Positions 30,272-38,071 of a stretch of DNA of 64,000 nt are shown one piece after another. Each line of letters starts with the position of its first letter. The stretch's first letter is position 1. A program made the translations under genes and the position numbers. Source of the DNA: Bacteroidota bacterium (GTDB lineage: Bacteria; Bacteroidota; Bacteroidia; Chitinophagales; Chitinophagaceae); assembly GCA_023428755.1 (NCBI GenBank), contig JAEYWX010000029.1, forward strand, positions 1-64,000, read 5' to 3'. Under the pieces are notes generated by a model. That model worked only from the letters and a program-made list of their open reading frames with translations. It searched no databases and was not told the origin of the DNA.

Positions 30272-31504
30272 ATGGCAGAAAAAAAACAATTACTTGTAAT
30301 AGGTGGCGGTGCAGCAGGATTTTTTTGTGCAGTAAATGCTGCACGGATGAATCCTGCATTACAGGTAACGATCCTGGAAAAATCAAATAAGCTGTTATCA
30401 AAAGTAAAAGTAAGCGGTGGCGGCAGGTGTAATGTTACACATGCCTGTTTTGAGATACAGGAATTAAGCAAACGTTATCCCCGTGGCGAACAATTTGTTC
30501 GCAAAGCATTTCACCAGTTCTTTACAAGCGATACAATTAAATGGTTTGAAGAAAGAAGTGTGCGTTTGAAAACAGAAGCAGATGGACGCATGTTTCCGGT
30601 TACTGATTCATCTCAAAGCATTATTGATTGTTTGATGAAAGAAGTGAATCGGTATGGTGTAGAAATATTGATGAACAGAGAGGTAAAGAAATTAAAAGTG
30701 GAAAGTGGAAAGTGGGAAGTGGAATTAGGTAACGATGAAACCCTGCAGGCAGATTTTGTTTGCATTGCCAGTGGTGGCTTTCCCAAGCTGCAGCAGTTTG
30801 ATTGGCTTAGAGAAACAGGTCATTCTATTGTACCACCTGTTCCATCGTTGTTTACATTCAATATTCCGAAACACCCTGTTACACAACTTATGGGTGTAGT
30901 AGTACAGGAAGCAACAATAAAAATTCAATCAACCAAATTAAAAAATACAGGGCCTTTACTGATCACGCATTGGGGAATGAGCGGACCTTGTGTATTGAAG
31001 TTATCGGCATGGGGTGCCAGAGAATTACAGGAACGGAATTATGATTTTCGTATCAATGTAAATTGGTTGAATGATGCAAAAGAGCAATTGGTAAAAGACG
31101 AACTGCAACTCATTCGAAACAGCAAAGGCGCACAAAAAATTTACAATAACAATCTGTTTCAACTGCCCAACCGTTTGTGGCAATTCCTGTTACAGGAAGC
31201 CGGGGTTAAAGAAGAATGGCGCTGGGCCGATTTACCTGCAAAAGGGCAAAACAAATTGATTCAACTGTTGTGCAATCATGAATTTCATGTGCAGGGAAAA
31301 ACAACGTTTAAAGAAGAATTTGTAACAGCCGGTGGAGTAGCGTTGAAAGAGGTTGATCCCAATACCATGCAAAGTAAATTACATCCCCATTTATTTTTTG
31401 CCGGTGAAATTTTAGATGTAGATGGCATCACCGGCGGCTTTAACTTTCAGCATGCATGGACAAGTGGTTTTATTGCAGCTAAAACCATTGCATCACTCGC
31501 ATAA
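30272..31504 (+). CDS. NAD(P)/FAD-dependent oxidoreductase, BaiN/HI0933 family
   Basis: A 410-residue flavoprotein with the N-terminal FAD-binding motif LLVIGGGAAGFFCAVNAARM, the family signature VSGGGRCNVTH near residue 50, and the C-terminal FAD motif GEILDVDGITGGFNFQHAWTSG. A few members act on bile acids, but most are of unknown substrate. The start MAEKKQLLVIGG is chosen over an ATG three codons upstream, by family pattern. Inside the gene, around 30690-30725, a GGAAAGTGG tandem string encodes KVESGKWEVE, which looks like an intergenic-type repeat read as protein. Confidence 0.9.
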   Translation: MAEKKQLLVIGGGAAGFFCAVNAARMNPALQVTILEKSNKLLSKVKVSGGGRCNVTHACFEIQELSKRYPRGEQFVRKAFHQFFTSDTIKWFEERSVRLKTEADGRMFPVTDSSQSIIDCLMKEVNRYGVEILMNREVKKLKVESGKWEVELGNDETLQADFVCIASGGFPKLQQFDWLRETGHSIVPPVPSLFTFNIPKHPVTQLMGVVVQEATIKIQSTKLKNTGPLLITHWGMSGPCVLKLSAWGARELQERNYDFRINVNWLNDAKEQLVKDELQLIRNSKGAQKIYNNNLFQLPNRLWQFLLQEAGVKEEWRWADLPAKGQNKLIQLLCNHEFHVQGKTTFKEEFVTAGGVALKEVDPNTMQSKLHPHLFFAGEILDVDGITGGFNFQHAWTSGFIAAKTIASLA

Positions 31505-31677
31505 TTGCACAGATATTTACGGATTCATCACAGTTAAAAAATAAATAATGCGGTGTGTGGTTTAATGCTTAATTAGCAGGAGATTTATTTGTTTTTTCAC
31601 CTGTAAAAATCAGATCGCATGATTTTTATCAGTATCTGTATTCATCAAAAAAACTATCTTTAGCTAAACCCAACCAC

Positions 31678-32970
31678 ATGTCGTCCCGTAGAAATTTCAT
31701 ACAAAATCTTACGGCTGCTGCAGGCGTATTTACATTTCTGCCGTTTACAAATTCGTTGTTTGCAAAAGAAGCCGGACAAAAGCATTTGCAGTTTCAATCA
31801 CTACATCCAGATGAGGCTATGAGAGATGAAGATTTCTGGGGTTGGATAAAAGAACAATATACAGTATCACCCAATTTAATCAATCTCAATAATGGCGGTG
31901 TTAGTCCGCAGCCGAAAGTGGTGCAGGATGCACATATCCGGTTTTATCAATACAGCAATGAAGCGCCATCGTATTACATGTGGCGCATATTAGATGAAGG
32001 GAGAGAAGGGTTGCGAAGTAAACTTGCTGAGCTTGCAGGTTGTGATGCAGAAGAACTGGCCATTAATCGAAACGCAACGGAAGGATTGAACAGTATCATT
32101 TTTGGATTGAACTTAAAAGCTGGCGATGAAGTGGTGCTTACAAAGCAGGATTATCCCAACATGATCAATGCATGGAAGCAGCGTGAAAAACGAGATGGTA
32201 TCAAATTAGTATGGCTCAATCTTGAATTGCCTATTGAAAATGAAGAGGAAGTTGTTCGGCAATATGTAAATGCATTTACATCCCGTACAAAAATTGTACA
32301 TGTTACACATCTGATCAACTGGACCGGACAAATTCTGCCCATCAGAAAAATTGCAGATGAAGCACATAAGCGTGGCATTGAAGTAATAGGTGATGGAGCA
32401 CATACATTCGGACATATTGATTTCAAAATCACTGATCTGGGTTGCGATTATTTTGCTACTTCATTACACAAATGGTTGTGTGCGCCATTCGGAAGCGGAT
32501 TATTGTGGATCAAAAAAGAAAAGATCAAAAACATCTGGGCTTTGTTAAGTGCTGTAGAACCGGATGGTACCGATATCCGTAAATTTGAATCACTTGGAAC
32601 ACGTTCGTTTGCCAGTGAAATGGCAATTGGGAATGCAGTCGATTTTCATAACATTATTGGATCTAAACGAAAAGAAGAACGGCTTCGTTACTTAACTGAT
32701 TATTGGATCAATAAAGTAAGTGATTTGAAAGCTGTATCATTTCTTCAGCCAAAGAATAAACAATTGTATTGTGCCATTTCAAATATTGCCATTGAAGGAA
32801 TGAAGCCAAGTGCTGTAGCAAAAAAGCTGCACGATAAATACAAAATTCATACAGTATCGATCGACTGGGAAAATGTTCACGGAGTGAGGGTTACACCACA
32901 TGTGTACACTTCAACGAAAGACCTTGACCGTTTGGTGATTGCATTGAAGGATATCGTTCAGGCCAAATAG
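31678..32970 (+). CDS. Tat-exported class V aminotransferase
   Basis: A 430-residue PLP-dependent enzyme of the class V group, related to cysteine desulfurases and isopenicillin-N epimerases. A twin-arginine signal (MSSRRNFIQNLTAAAGVF, then a hydrophobic stretch) indicates folded export to the periplasm. The PLP site is intact: NRNATEGLNSI, Asp239 in GDGAHTFGH and Lys265 in ATSLHKWLCAPFGSG. The substrate is unknown. It is a single gene with 173 nt upstream. Confidence 0.88.
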   Translation: MSSRRNFIQNLTAAAGVFTFLPFTNSLFAKEAGQKHLQFQSLHPDEAMRDEDFWGWIKEQYTVSPNLINLNNGGVSPQPKVVQDAHIRFYQYSNEAPSYYMWRILDEGREGLRSKLAELAGCDAEELAINRNATEGLNSIIFGLNLKAGDEVVLTKQDYPNMINAWKQREKRDGIKLVWLNLELPIENEEEVVRQYVNAFTSRTKIVHVTHLINWTGQILPIRKIADEAHKRGIEVIGDGAHTFGHIDFKITDLGCDYFATSLHKWLCAPFGSGLLWIKKEKIKNIWALLSAVEPDGTDIRKFESLGTRSFASEMAIGNAVDFHNIIGSKRKEERLRYLTDYWINKVSDLKAVSFLQPKNKQLYCAISNIAIEGMKPSAVAKKLHDKYKIHTVSIDWENVHGVRVTPHVYTSTKDLDRLVIALKDIVQAK

Positions 32971-33033
32971 GCGCAGGTACAGCAAAGCATCCGTTTTTTC
33001 CCTTACTTTGCCGCACATAATTACAAAGCGTCG

Positions 33034-33945
33034 ATGTATCTATTTACCAAATTCCTCACCAACCTCTATTTCTGGATTTTTGCAAAGCGGTTTGGGATAT
33101 TTAATCCGGAGGCAAGAAAGATCACCACACCGATGATTCTAGGGGTGAATCATCCCAACTCGTTTCTGGATGCTGTTATTGTTGGTGCAAAAATGCATCA
33201 TCGGGTACATTTCATAACCCGCAGCGGGGTATTTAAAAACCCGATTGTACGAAAGATTTTACGCTCCGTAAATATGATTCCGATTTACCGTATGACAGAT
33301 GGTAAACATCAGCTTGCAAACAATGATGCAACATTTGAAGAGGTACGCACCATTTTAAAACGGGGTGAACATGTGTTGATCTTTGTAGAGGGTTTTTGTA
33401 AGCACCAGACAACACTGCAATTACCACTAAAGAAAGGTGCACCACGTATGTTGTTACAGGCATGGGAAGATGGATTGGATGTAACCTTTCTGCCGGTATG
33501 GGTTCGCTACAATTCCTTTGTTGATTTCCCCAAAAGTTTCGATATAAATTTTGGAAAAGAATTTGGAAAGGAGGTAGTGAGAGACGATATGGAAACAGGT
33601 GCTGCTATGGCGGCAATCAACAAAGCTACCGAAGTACAATTACAGCATTTATCTAAAAAAATAAATCCCGATACAGGTATCAAAATCCCGAAGTGGTTGC
33701 TGTTTATTCCTGCCATGCTGGGGGTAGTTACGCATGTTTTGTTTTACGTTCCGTTGGAAAGACTGGCCTGGAAATTACAAGGCGAGCAGTATTACGATAG
33801 TATTCTCTTTTGCCTCATGGCGTTTTTATATCCCTTCTATTTGCTTTCCATTGCTGCATTGCTGTACTGTACAGTTGGTGGATGGTGGACAGCAAGTGTA
33901 TTGTTATTGCCACTGCTTGCCAAAAGCTATGTACTGTGGAAATAA
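33034..33945 (+). CDS. Lysophospholipid acyltransferase (PlsC-like, HX5D type)
   Basis: A 303-residue membrane-associated acyltransferase that would esterify a lysophospholipid or glycerol phosphate at the inner membrane. The catalytic block is NHPNSFLDAV, with five residues between His and Asp instead of the usual four, as in GPT2/SCT1-like acyltransferases. The second block is VFIEGFCKHQTTLQLPLKKGAPRML-like (FVEGFCKH, LKKGAPRM). Two hydrophobic segments follow at the C-terminus (LLFIPAMLGVVTHVLFYVPL and FCLMAFLYPFYLLSIAALLY). Acyl donor and product cannot be told from sequence. Confidence 0.85.
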   Translation: MYLFTKFLTNLYFWIFAKRFGIFNPEARKITTPMILGVNHPNSFLDAVIVGAKMHHRVHFITRSGVFKNPIVRKILRSVNMIPIYRMTDGKHQLANNDATFEEVRTILKRGEHVLIFVEGFCKHQTTLQLPLKKGAPRMLLQAWEDGLDVTFLPVWVRYNSFVDFPKSFDINFGKEFGKEVVRDDMETGAAMAAINKATEVQLQHLSKKINPDTGIKIPKWLLFIPAMLGVVTHVLFYVPLERLAWKLQGEQYYDSILFCLMAFLYPFYLLSIAALLYCTVGGWWTASVLLLPLLAKSYVLWK

Positions 33946-33993
33946 TGAACACTCGCACTTTTCATTTGTTTGAATGGTAGTAACTTCAGTACT

Positions 33994-34776
33994 ATGATTA
34001 CGAATACAAGATCGCTTGCCGTTTATCAATTGTTGTTTTTTGCATTCATGATCACCATGAATGCACTGGCCAACGGTTTGCCGTTGAACGGCTATACCAC
34101 CGGTGCCATCAGTGCCATGTATCCCAACCTGTTTGTTCCTGCCGGTTTTACATTCAGTATTTGGGGAGTAATTTATCTGCTGTTGTTAGGGTATATGATT
34201 TACAGCACCTCGCTTTTATGGAAAGCTGATGATGCCAACAATATTTTACAACTTGTGATTGTACTCGCCAATTATTTTACACTCACCTGCGCATTAAACG
34301 CAACCTGGATCATGATGTGGCATTTGCTGCAGGTTGAATTATCGCTGCTGTTTATGCTGTGGTTGTTGGCTGTTCTTATTTTCATCTACATCAAACTTCA
34401 ACCACACAAAGCAAAACTTACAAACAGAAATCTTTTGTTTTTGTATGTTCCCTTTGTAGTGTACCTCGGTTGGATCAGTGTAGCAACCATTGCCAACACA
34501 ACTGCTTTGTTGGTTCATTACAACTGGGATGGACTTGGTGTTGATGCGGTGATGTGGAGTTGTATCATGATCACGATTGCTGCATTGCTTGGTGCCTACT
34601 TTTCCATTTTCCGCAGCGACTTTTTTTATACCCTCGTTGTTGCGTGGGCTTTGTATGGTATTTCGGTTTCACAAAAAGCGTACAGCGATATTGTAACGAT
34701 GGCTTACGGAGGTATTTCGCTTTGCCTGGTAATGATCGTAATTGGGTTGTTACGAAAACGGGCAGTTGCAAGTTGA
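33994..34776 (+). CDS. TspO/MBR-related tryptophan-rich membrane protein
   Basis: A 260-residue polytopic membrane protein with about seven hydrophobic segments. The portion VPAGFTFSIWGVIYLLLLGYMIY resembles the TspO core, but the protein is about 100 residues longer than classical TspO. A family of this length is common in Bacteroidota. TspO proteins bind tetrapyrroles; for this branch no ligand is known to me. The start MITNTRSLAV is preferred over an ATG eight codons earlier, with moderate certainty. Confidence 0.75.
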   Translation: MITNTRSLAVYQLLFFAFMITMNALANGLPLNGYTTGAISAMYPNLFVPAGFTFSIWGVIYLLLLGYMIYSTSLLWKADDANNILQLVIVLANYFTLTCALNATWIMMWHLLQVELSLLFMLWLLAVLIFIYIKLQPHKAKLTNRNLLFLYVPFVVYLGWISVATIANTTALLVHYNWDGLGVDAVMWSCIMITIAALLGAYFSIFRSDFFYTLVVAWALYGISVSQKAYSDIVTMAYGGISLCLVMIVIGLLRKRAVAS

Positions 34777-34844
34777 AAAAGAACTTGCTTTTGTAACCCC
34801 GGCTGCATGCTTTTTCAACAGCCAACTGGCTGCCGGACAGCAGC

Positions 34845-34875
34845 TGTAGCTACCCCGTCGGCAGCGGGGTACTAC
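34845..34875. repeat. Strong GC-rich hairpin upstream of rpsA
   Basis: TACCCCG (34851-34857) and CGGGGTA (34865-34871) pair exactly around TCGGCAG. The stem is extended by GTAG and CTAC with one bulged C. No T-run follows on either strand, so it is probably a dispersed hairpin element rather than a terminator of the TspO-like gene. Confidence 0.45.
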
Positions 34876-34969
34876 AAGCGAATGGCCGGAACTCAAGCCC
34901 AACAGGGTTCATTTTGCTGAAAGCCCCTGTTTTTCTTCTTTTTTGCGCTAAAAACAGCCTCGAAAACGC

Positions 34970-34999
34970 TTGCCCCACCAGCTTTTTAGCCTACATTTG
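34970..34999 (+). promoter_or_regulatory. Promoter of rpsA
   Basis: TTG (34970-34972), a 19-nt spacer and TACATTTG (34992-34999) followed by C match the Bacteroidota consensus. The start point would be near 35004. Confidence 0.6.
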
Positions 35000-35002
35000 C
35001 AC

Positions 35003-35028
35003 CCCCGAATCAACTAAACAAATCGGGG
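35003..35028 (+). promoter_or_regulatory. 5'-terminal hairpin of the rpsA leader
   Basis: CCCCGA (35003-35008) and TCGGGG (35023-35028) form a 6-bp stem around 14 nt, placed at the predicted transcript 5' end and 7 nt before the ATG. It could limit ribosome access or stabilise the message. Confidence 0.4.
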
Positions 35029-35035
35029 TTATTTT

Positions 35036-36940
35036 ATGTCAGAAAATCAAATTGTTAACTCAAACGCTGATGCACAGGAGAATGTGGATGCAACACCAGT
35101 TGCCGAAACATCTACAGCGACAACAACTGCACCTGTGGCTGTGCAAACTGCACATGATGATTTTGATTGGAGCGTTGACAAGCGCAACGTAGCAATCTAC
35201 AGCAAAGAAGAACGTGAAAAGTATGATGCTGTTTACGATGGCACATTCAAGCAAGTAAACGATGCTGAAATTGTTGATGGCCAGGTGGTGGCATTAACAA
35301 AAACAGATGTTGTAGTAAACATCGGCTTTAAGAGTGATGGTCTCGTTTCATTGAACGAGTTCCGTGATTTGCCCGGTTTAAAAATCGGCGACAATGTTGA
35401 AGTAATGGTGGTAGAGAAAGAAGACAGAGAAGGTCACTTACACCTCAGCCGCAAGCTTGCCCGTATTACCCGTGCATGGGAGCGTATTATGGAAGTACAC
35501 AAAACTGGTGAAATTGTTACTGGTACTGTTACAAGCAAAACAAAAGGTGGTTTGATCGTTGATGTGTTTGGAATGGAAACATTCTTACCAGGTTCACAAA
35601 TTGATGTGAAGCCTGTAACAGACTACGATCAGTTTGTTGGTAAAACAATGGAGTTTAAAGTGGTGAAGATTAACGAAACCATTAAGAACGCTGTTGTGAG
35701 TCACAAAGCCCTCATCGAAAGCGATATTGAAGCACAACGTGCGGTGATCATGGGTAAACTGGAAAAAGGTCAGGTACTGGAAGGTACTATTAAGAACATC
35801 ACTGATTTCGGTGCGTTCCTCGACCTGGGTGGTGTTGATGGCTTGTTGTATATCACTGATATCAGCTGGGGCCGTATCAACCATCCGACAGAAGTGTTGA
35901 AGATGGATCAGAAGTTGAACGTTGTAGTTCTCGACTTCGATGATGATAAGAAACGTATCAGCCTTGGTCTGAAACAATTGACACCGCATCCTTGGGATAC
36001 ACTCAGCGAAGACATTGCTGAAGGTAATACCGTAAAAGGTAAAGTGGTGAACATTGAAGATTACGGTGCGTTCTTAGAAATCATGCCAGGTGTTGAAGGT
36101 CTGGTTCACGTAAGTGAAATCAGCTGGGCTAATACACCGGTGAATGCCAAAGAATTCTTCAAAATGGGTGATGAGCACGAAGCGAAGATCGTTACGCTTG
36201 ATAAAGACGCACGTAAGATGAGTCTTTCTATTAAGCAAATGAGCCAGGATCCATGGAGCACAATTGAAGATACATTCCCTGTAGAAAGCAAGCACAAAGG
36301 TTTGGTGAAAAACATTACTCCTTACGGTGTGTTTGTTGAACTGAAAGCAGGTATTGGTGGTATGATCCACATTAGCGATCTGAGCTGGACCAAGCGTTTC
36401 AATCACCCAAGTGAATACACAAAGGTTGGACAGGATATTGATGTAATGATCCTCAGCATTGATAAGGAAAACCGCAAATTGCAGTTGGGCCACAAACAAC
36501 TGGAAGAAGATCCCTGGAATGCATTGGAAGAAACATTCGCAATTGGCACTGTTCACGAAGGTCATGTAGTGAAGAAAGATGACAAAGGTGCAATTGTACA
36601 ATTACCTTACGGTATTGAAGGTTTCGCTCCAAACCGTCACCTCAACAAGGAAGATGGTAAACAAGTACAGGCAGATGAAACTGCACAGTTTGTTGTGATC
36701 GAATTCGATCGTAACGAAAAGCGTGTTGTTATCAGTCATGCACGTATCTGGGAAAAAGCAATTGCTGATGAAAAGAATGCTGAGTTCAAAGAAAAACAAG
36801 CTGATGCAGCCCGCACCAAAAAAGCGGTGAAGGAAATGCAAAGCAAAGTGGAGAAAACCACACTTGGTGATTTAGGTGTACTCGCCGATCTGAAGAAGAA
36901 GTTAGATGGCGGTGCTGAAGAAAGCAAGAGCGCAGAATAA
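35036..36940 (+). CDS. rpsA: 30S ribosomal protein S1 (bS1)
   Basis: A 634-residue protein with six S1 (OB-fold) repeats starting near residues 80, 160, 245, 330, 415 and 500; clear examples are TIKNITDFGAFLDLGGVDGLLYITDISW and KVVNIEDYGAFLEIMPGVEGLVHVSEISW-type units. An acidic, low-complexity N-terminus of about 45 residues (TSTATTTAPVAVQTA) precedes them. The last repeat is more divergent. A basic/acidic tail (KKLDGGAEESKSAE) ends the protein. S1 in Bacteroidota works with a translation apparatus that largely ignores Shine-Dalgarno pairing. Confidence 0.96.
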   Translation: MSENQIVNSNADAQENVDATPVAETSTATTTAPVAVQTAHDDFDWSVDKRNVAIYSKEEREKYDAVYDGTFKQVNDAEIVDGQVVALTKTDVVVNIGFKSDGLVSLNEFRDLPGLKIGDNVEVMVVEKEDREGHLHLSRKLARITRAWERIMEVHKTGEIVTGTVTSKTKGGLIVDVFGMETFLPGSQIDVKPVTDYDQFVGKTMEFKVVKINETIKNAVVSHKALIESDIEAQRAVIMGKLEKGQVLEGTIKNITDFGAFLDLGGVDGLLYITDISWGRINHPTEVLKMDQKLNVVVLDFDDDKKRISLGLKQLTPHPWDTLSEDIAEGNTVKGKVVNIEDYGAFLEIMPGVEGLVHVSEISWANTPVNAKEFFKMGDEHEAKIVTLDKDARKMSLSIKQMSQDPWSTIEDTFPVESKHKGLVKNITPYGVFVELKAGIGGMIHISDLSWTKRFNHPSEYTKVGQDIDVMILSIDKENRKLQLGHKQLEEDPWNALEETFAIGTVHEGHVVKKDDKGAIVQLPYGIEGFAPNRHLNKEDGKQVQADETAQFVVIEFDRNEKRVVISHARIWEKAIADEKNAEFKEKQADAARTKKAVKEMQSKVEKTTLGDLGVLADLKKKLDGGAEESKSAE

Positions 36941-36965
36941 GACAGTAACAACTGATCTTTATACG

Positions 36966-36996
36966 GCCCATCGTTGAAAAACGATGGGCTTTTTTG
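36966..36996 (+). terminator. Rho-independent terminator of rpsA
   Basis: GCCCATCGTT and AACGATGGGC pair exactly around GAAA, followed by six Ts. It lies 25 nt after the stop. Confidence 0.9.
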
Positions 36997-36997
36997 T

Positions 36998-37100
36998 GGT
37001 GAATAGTGAGTTTTGAATGGTCAATGAGAAATAGCCGATCACTAATTATAAATTATGCGTAGAGTGTATTATTCACTATTGACCATTCACCATTCACCCA
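36998..37100. repeat. Inverted-repeat element (GAATGGT units) in the rpsA-aroK gap
   Basis: GAATGGTCAAT (37015-37025) pairs exactly with ATTGACCATTC (37078-37088). Each arm sits in a longer string of degenerate GTGAATGG/CCATTCAC units. The architecture is the same as the TTTGAAAA elements in the ribosomal operon. Confidence 0.55.
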
Positions 37101-37176
37101 AAATAAGTGGACAAACTCATTACTCATGATTCATCCCTCATCATTCATTATCTTCGTAGCAAACAACCAGTACTTC

Positions 37177-37683
37177 ATGCGTTACTTCATTACCGGATTT
37201 ATGGGCAGCGGAAAAACTTACTGGGGTAAGCAATGGAGCGAAAAATTTGGATTAAAGTTTTATGATCTGGATGAAGAGATCGAAAAGCGGGAAGGGAAAT
37301 CGGTAACGGCCATTTTTGAAGAAAAGGGAGAAGAAGCGTTCCGGAAAATGGAAAAAGAAACTTTGTGTACCTACATGAAGCTGGATCATTTTATTTTAAG
37401 CTGTGGTGGTGGTACTCCCTGCTTTCACAATAACATGAAACGGATGAATGAACATGGTACTACCATTTACATTAAAAGTACCGTACAGCAATTGGTGCAG
37501 CGGTTGCATGTTGAAAAAGAAACCCGTCCATTAATTGCAGGGATGGACGATGAAGTGCTGGCGCAGTTCATTGAAGCAAAACTGGCTGAGCGGCAAAGCT
37601 GTTACCTGCAGGCCATGTATCATTTACCGGCTGAGTTTATGAGTTTGGATAACTTTCAAAAAATAATGCGAAGGAATGGATAA
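37177..37683 (+). CDS. aroK: Shikimate kinase
   Basis: A 168-residue enzyme that phosphorylates shikimate at O3 in chorismate synthesis. The P-loop GFMGSGKT lies at residues 7-14; the substrate and lid motifs are FYDLDEEIEKREGKSV, EEAFRKMEKETL and SCGGGTPCF. The start MRYFITGFMGSGK is the family-typical one; an upstream ATG would add 17 repeat-derived residues. The 3' end overlaps the DUF423 gene by 8 bp. Confidence 0.93.
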   Translation: MRYFITGFMGSGKTYWGKQWSEKFGLKFYDLDEEIEKREGKSVTAIFEEKGEEAFRKMEKETLCTYMKLDHFILSCGGGTPCFHNNMKRMNEHGTTIYIKSTVQQLVQRLHVEKETRPLIAGMDDEVLAQFIEAKLAERQSCYLQAMYHLPAEFMSLDNFQKIMRRNG

Positions 37684-38071
37684 GCGTTTTTTATCGTTGA
37701 GTTTTCTGCTGGGGGCAGCAGCTGTTGCACTGGGTGCTTTTGGTGCACATGCGTTAAAAGAAATGGTAGATGAACGTTCCATTGAAACCTATCAAACAGG
37801 GGTGCAATACCATTTCTATCATGTAATTGCATTGGCAATTACCGGCTTTCTGGCAAGGGGTACAGCAAATAGTTGGTACAAACGTGCGGGTTATTCATTT
37901 ATTACAGGTATTATTTTATTCAGCGGATCATTGTATGCAATGACTTTTTTAAAAGCAGCTTCCGTAGAGGGCACTGGCTGGTTAGGGCCCATTACACCGC
38001 TTGGAGGTGTTTGCTTTATTGCGGGCTGGATCTGTTTACTGATGGGAGTAAAATCCACCTCAACTCCTTAA
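37676..38071 (+). CDS. DUF423 membrane protein (YgdD-like)
   Basis: A 131-residue protein with four hydrophobic segments and the family pattern LGAAAVALGAFGAHALKEMV, GVQYHFYHVIALAITGFLARG, and GWLGPITPLGGVCFIAGWICLL. It is translationally coupled to aroK. The stop overlaps the stop of the convergent histidine kinase gene. Function is unknown across the family. Confidence 0.88.
   Translation: MDKRFLSLSFLLGAAAVALGAFGAHALKEMVDERSIETYQTGVQYHFYHVIALAITGFLARGTANSWYKRAGYSFITGIILFSGSLYAMTFLKAASVEGTGWLGPITPLGGVCFIAGWICLLMGVKSTSTP

Noticed and set aside
34777..35035. tRNA or small RNA gene in the TspO-rpsA gap
   Set aside because: The GC-rich hairpin is single, with no cloverleaf arms and no T-loop consensus.
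36074..36601. 175-residue minus-strand frame inside rpsA
   Set aside because: It is rich in Cys, His and Phe with no domain, the typical shadow of a codon-biased gene on the other strand.
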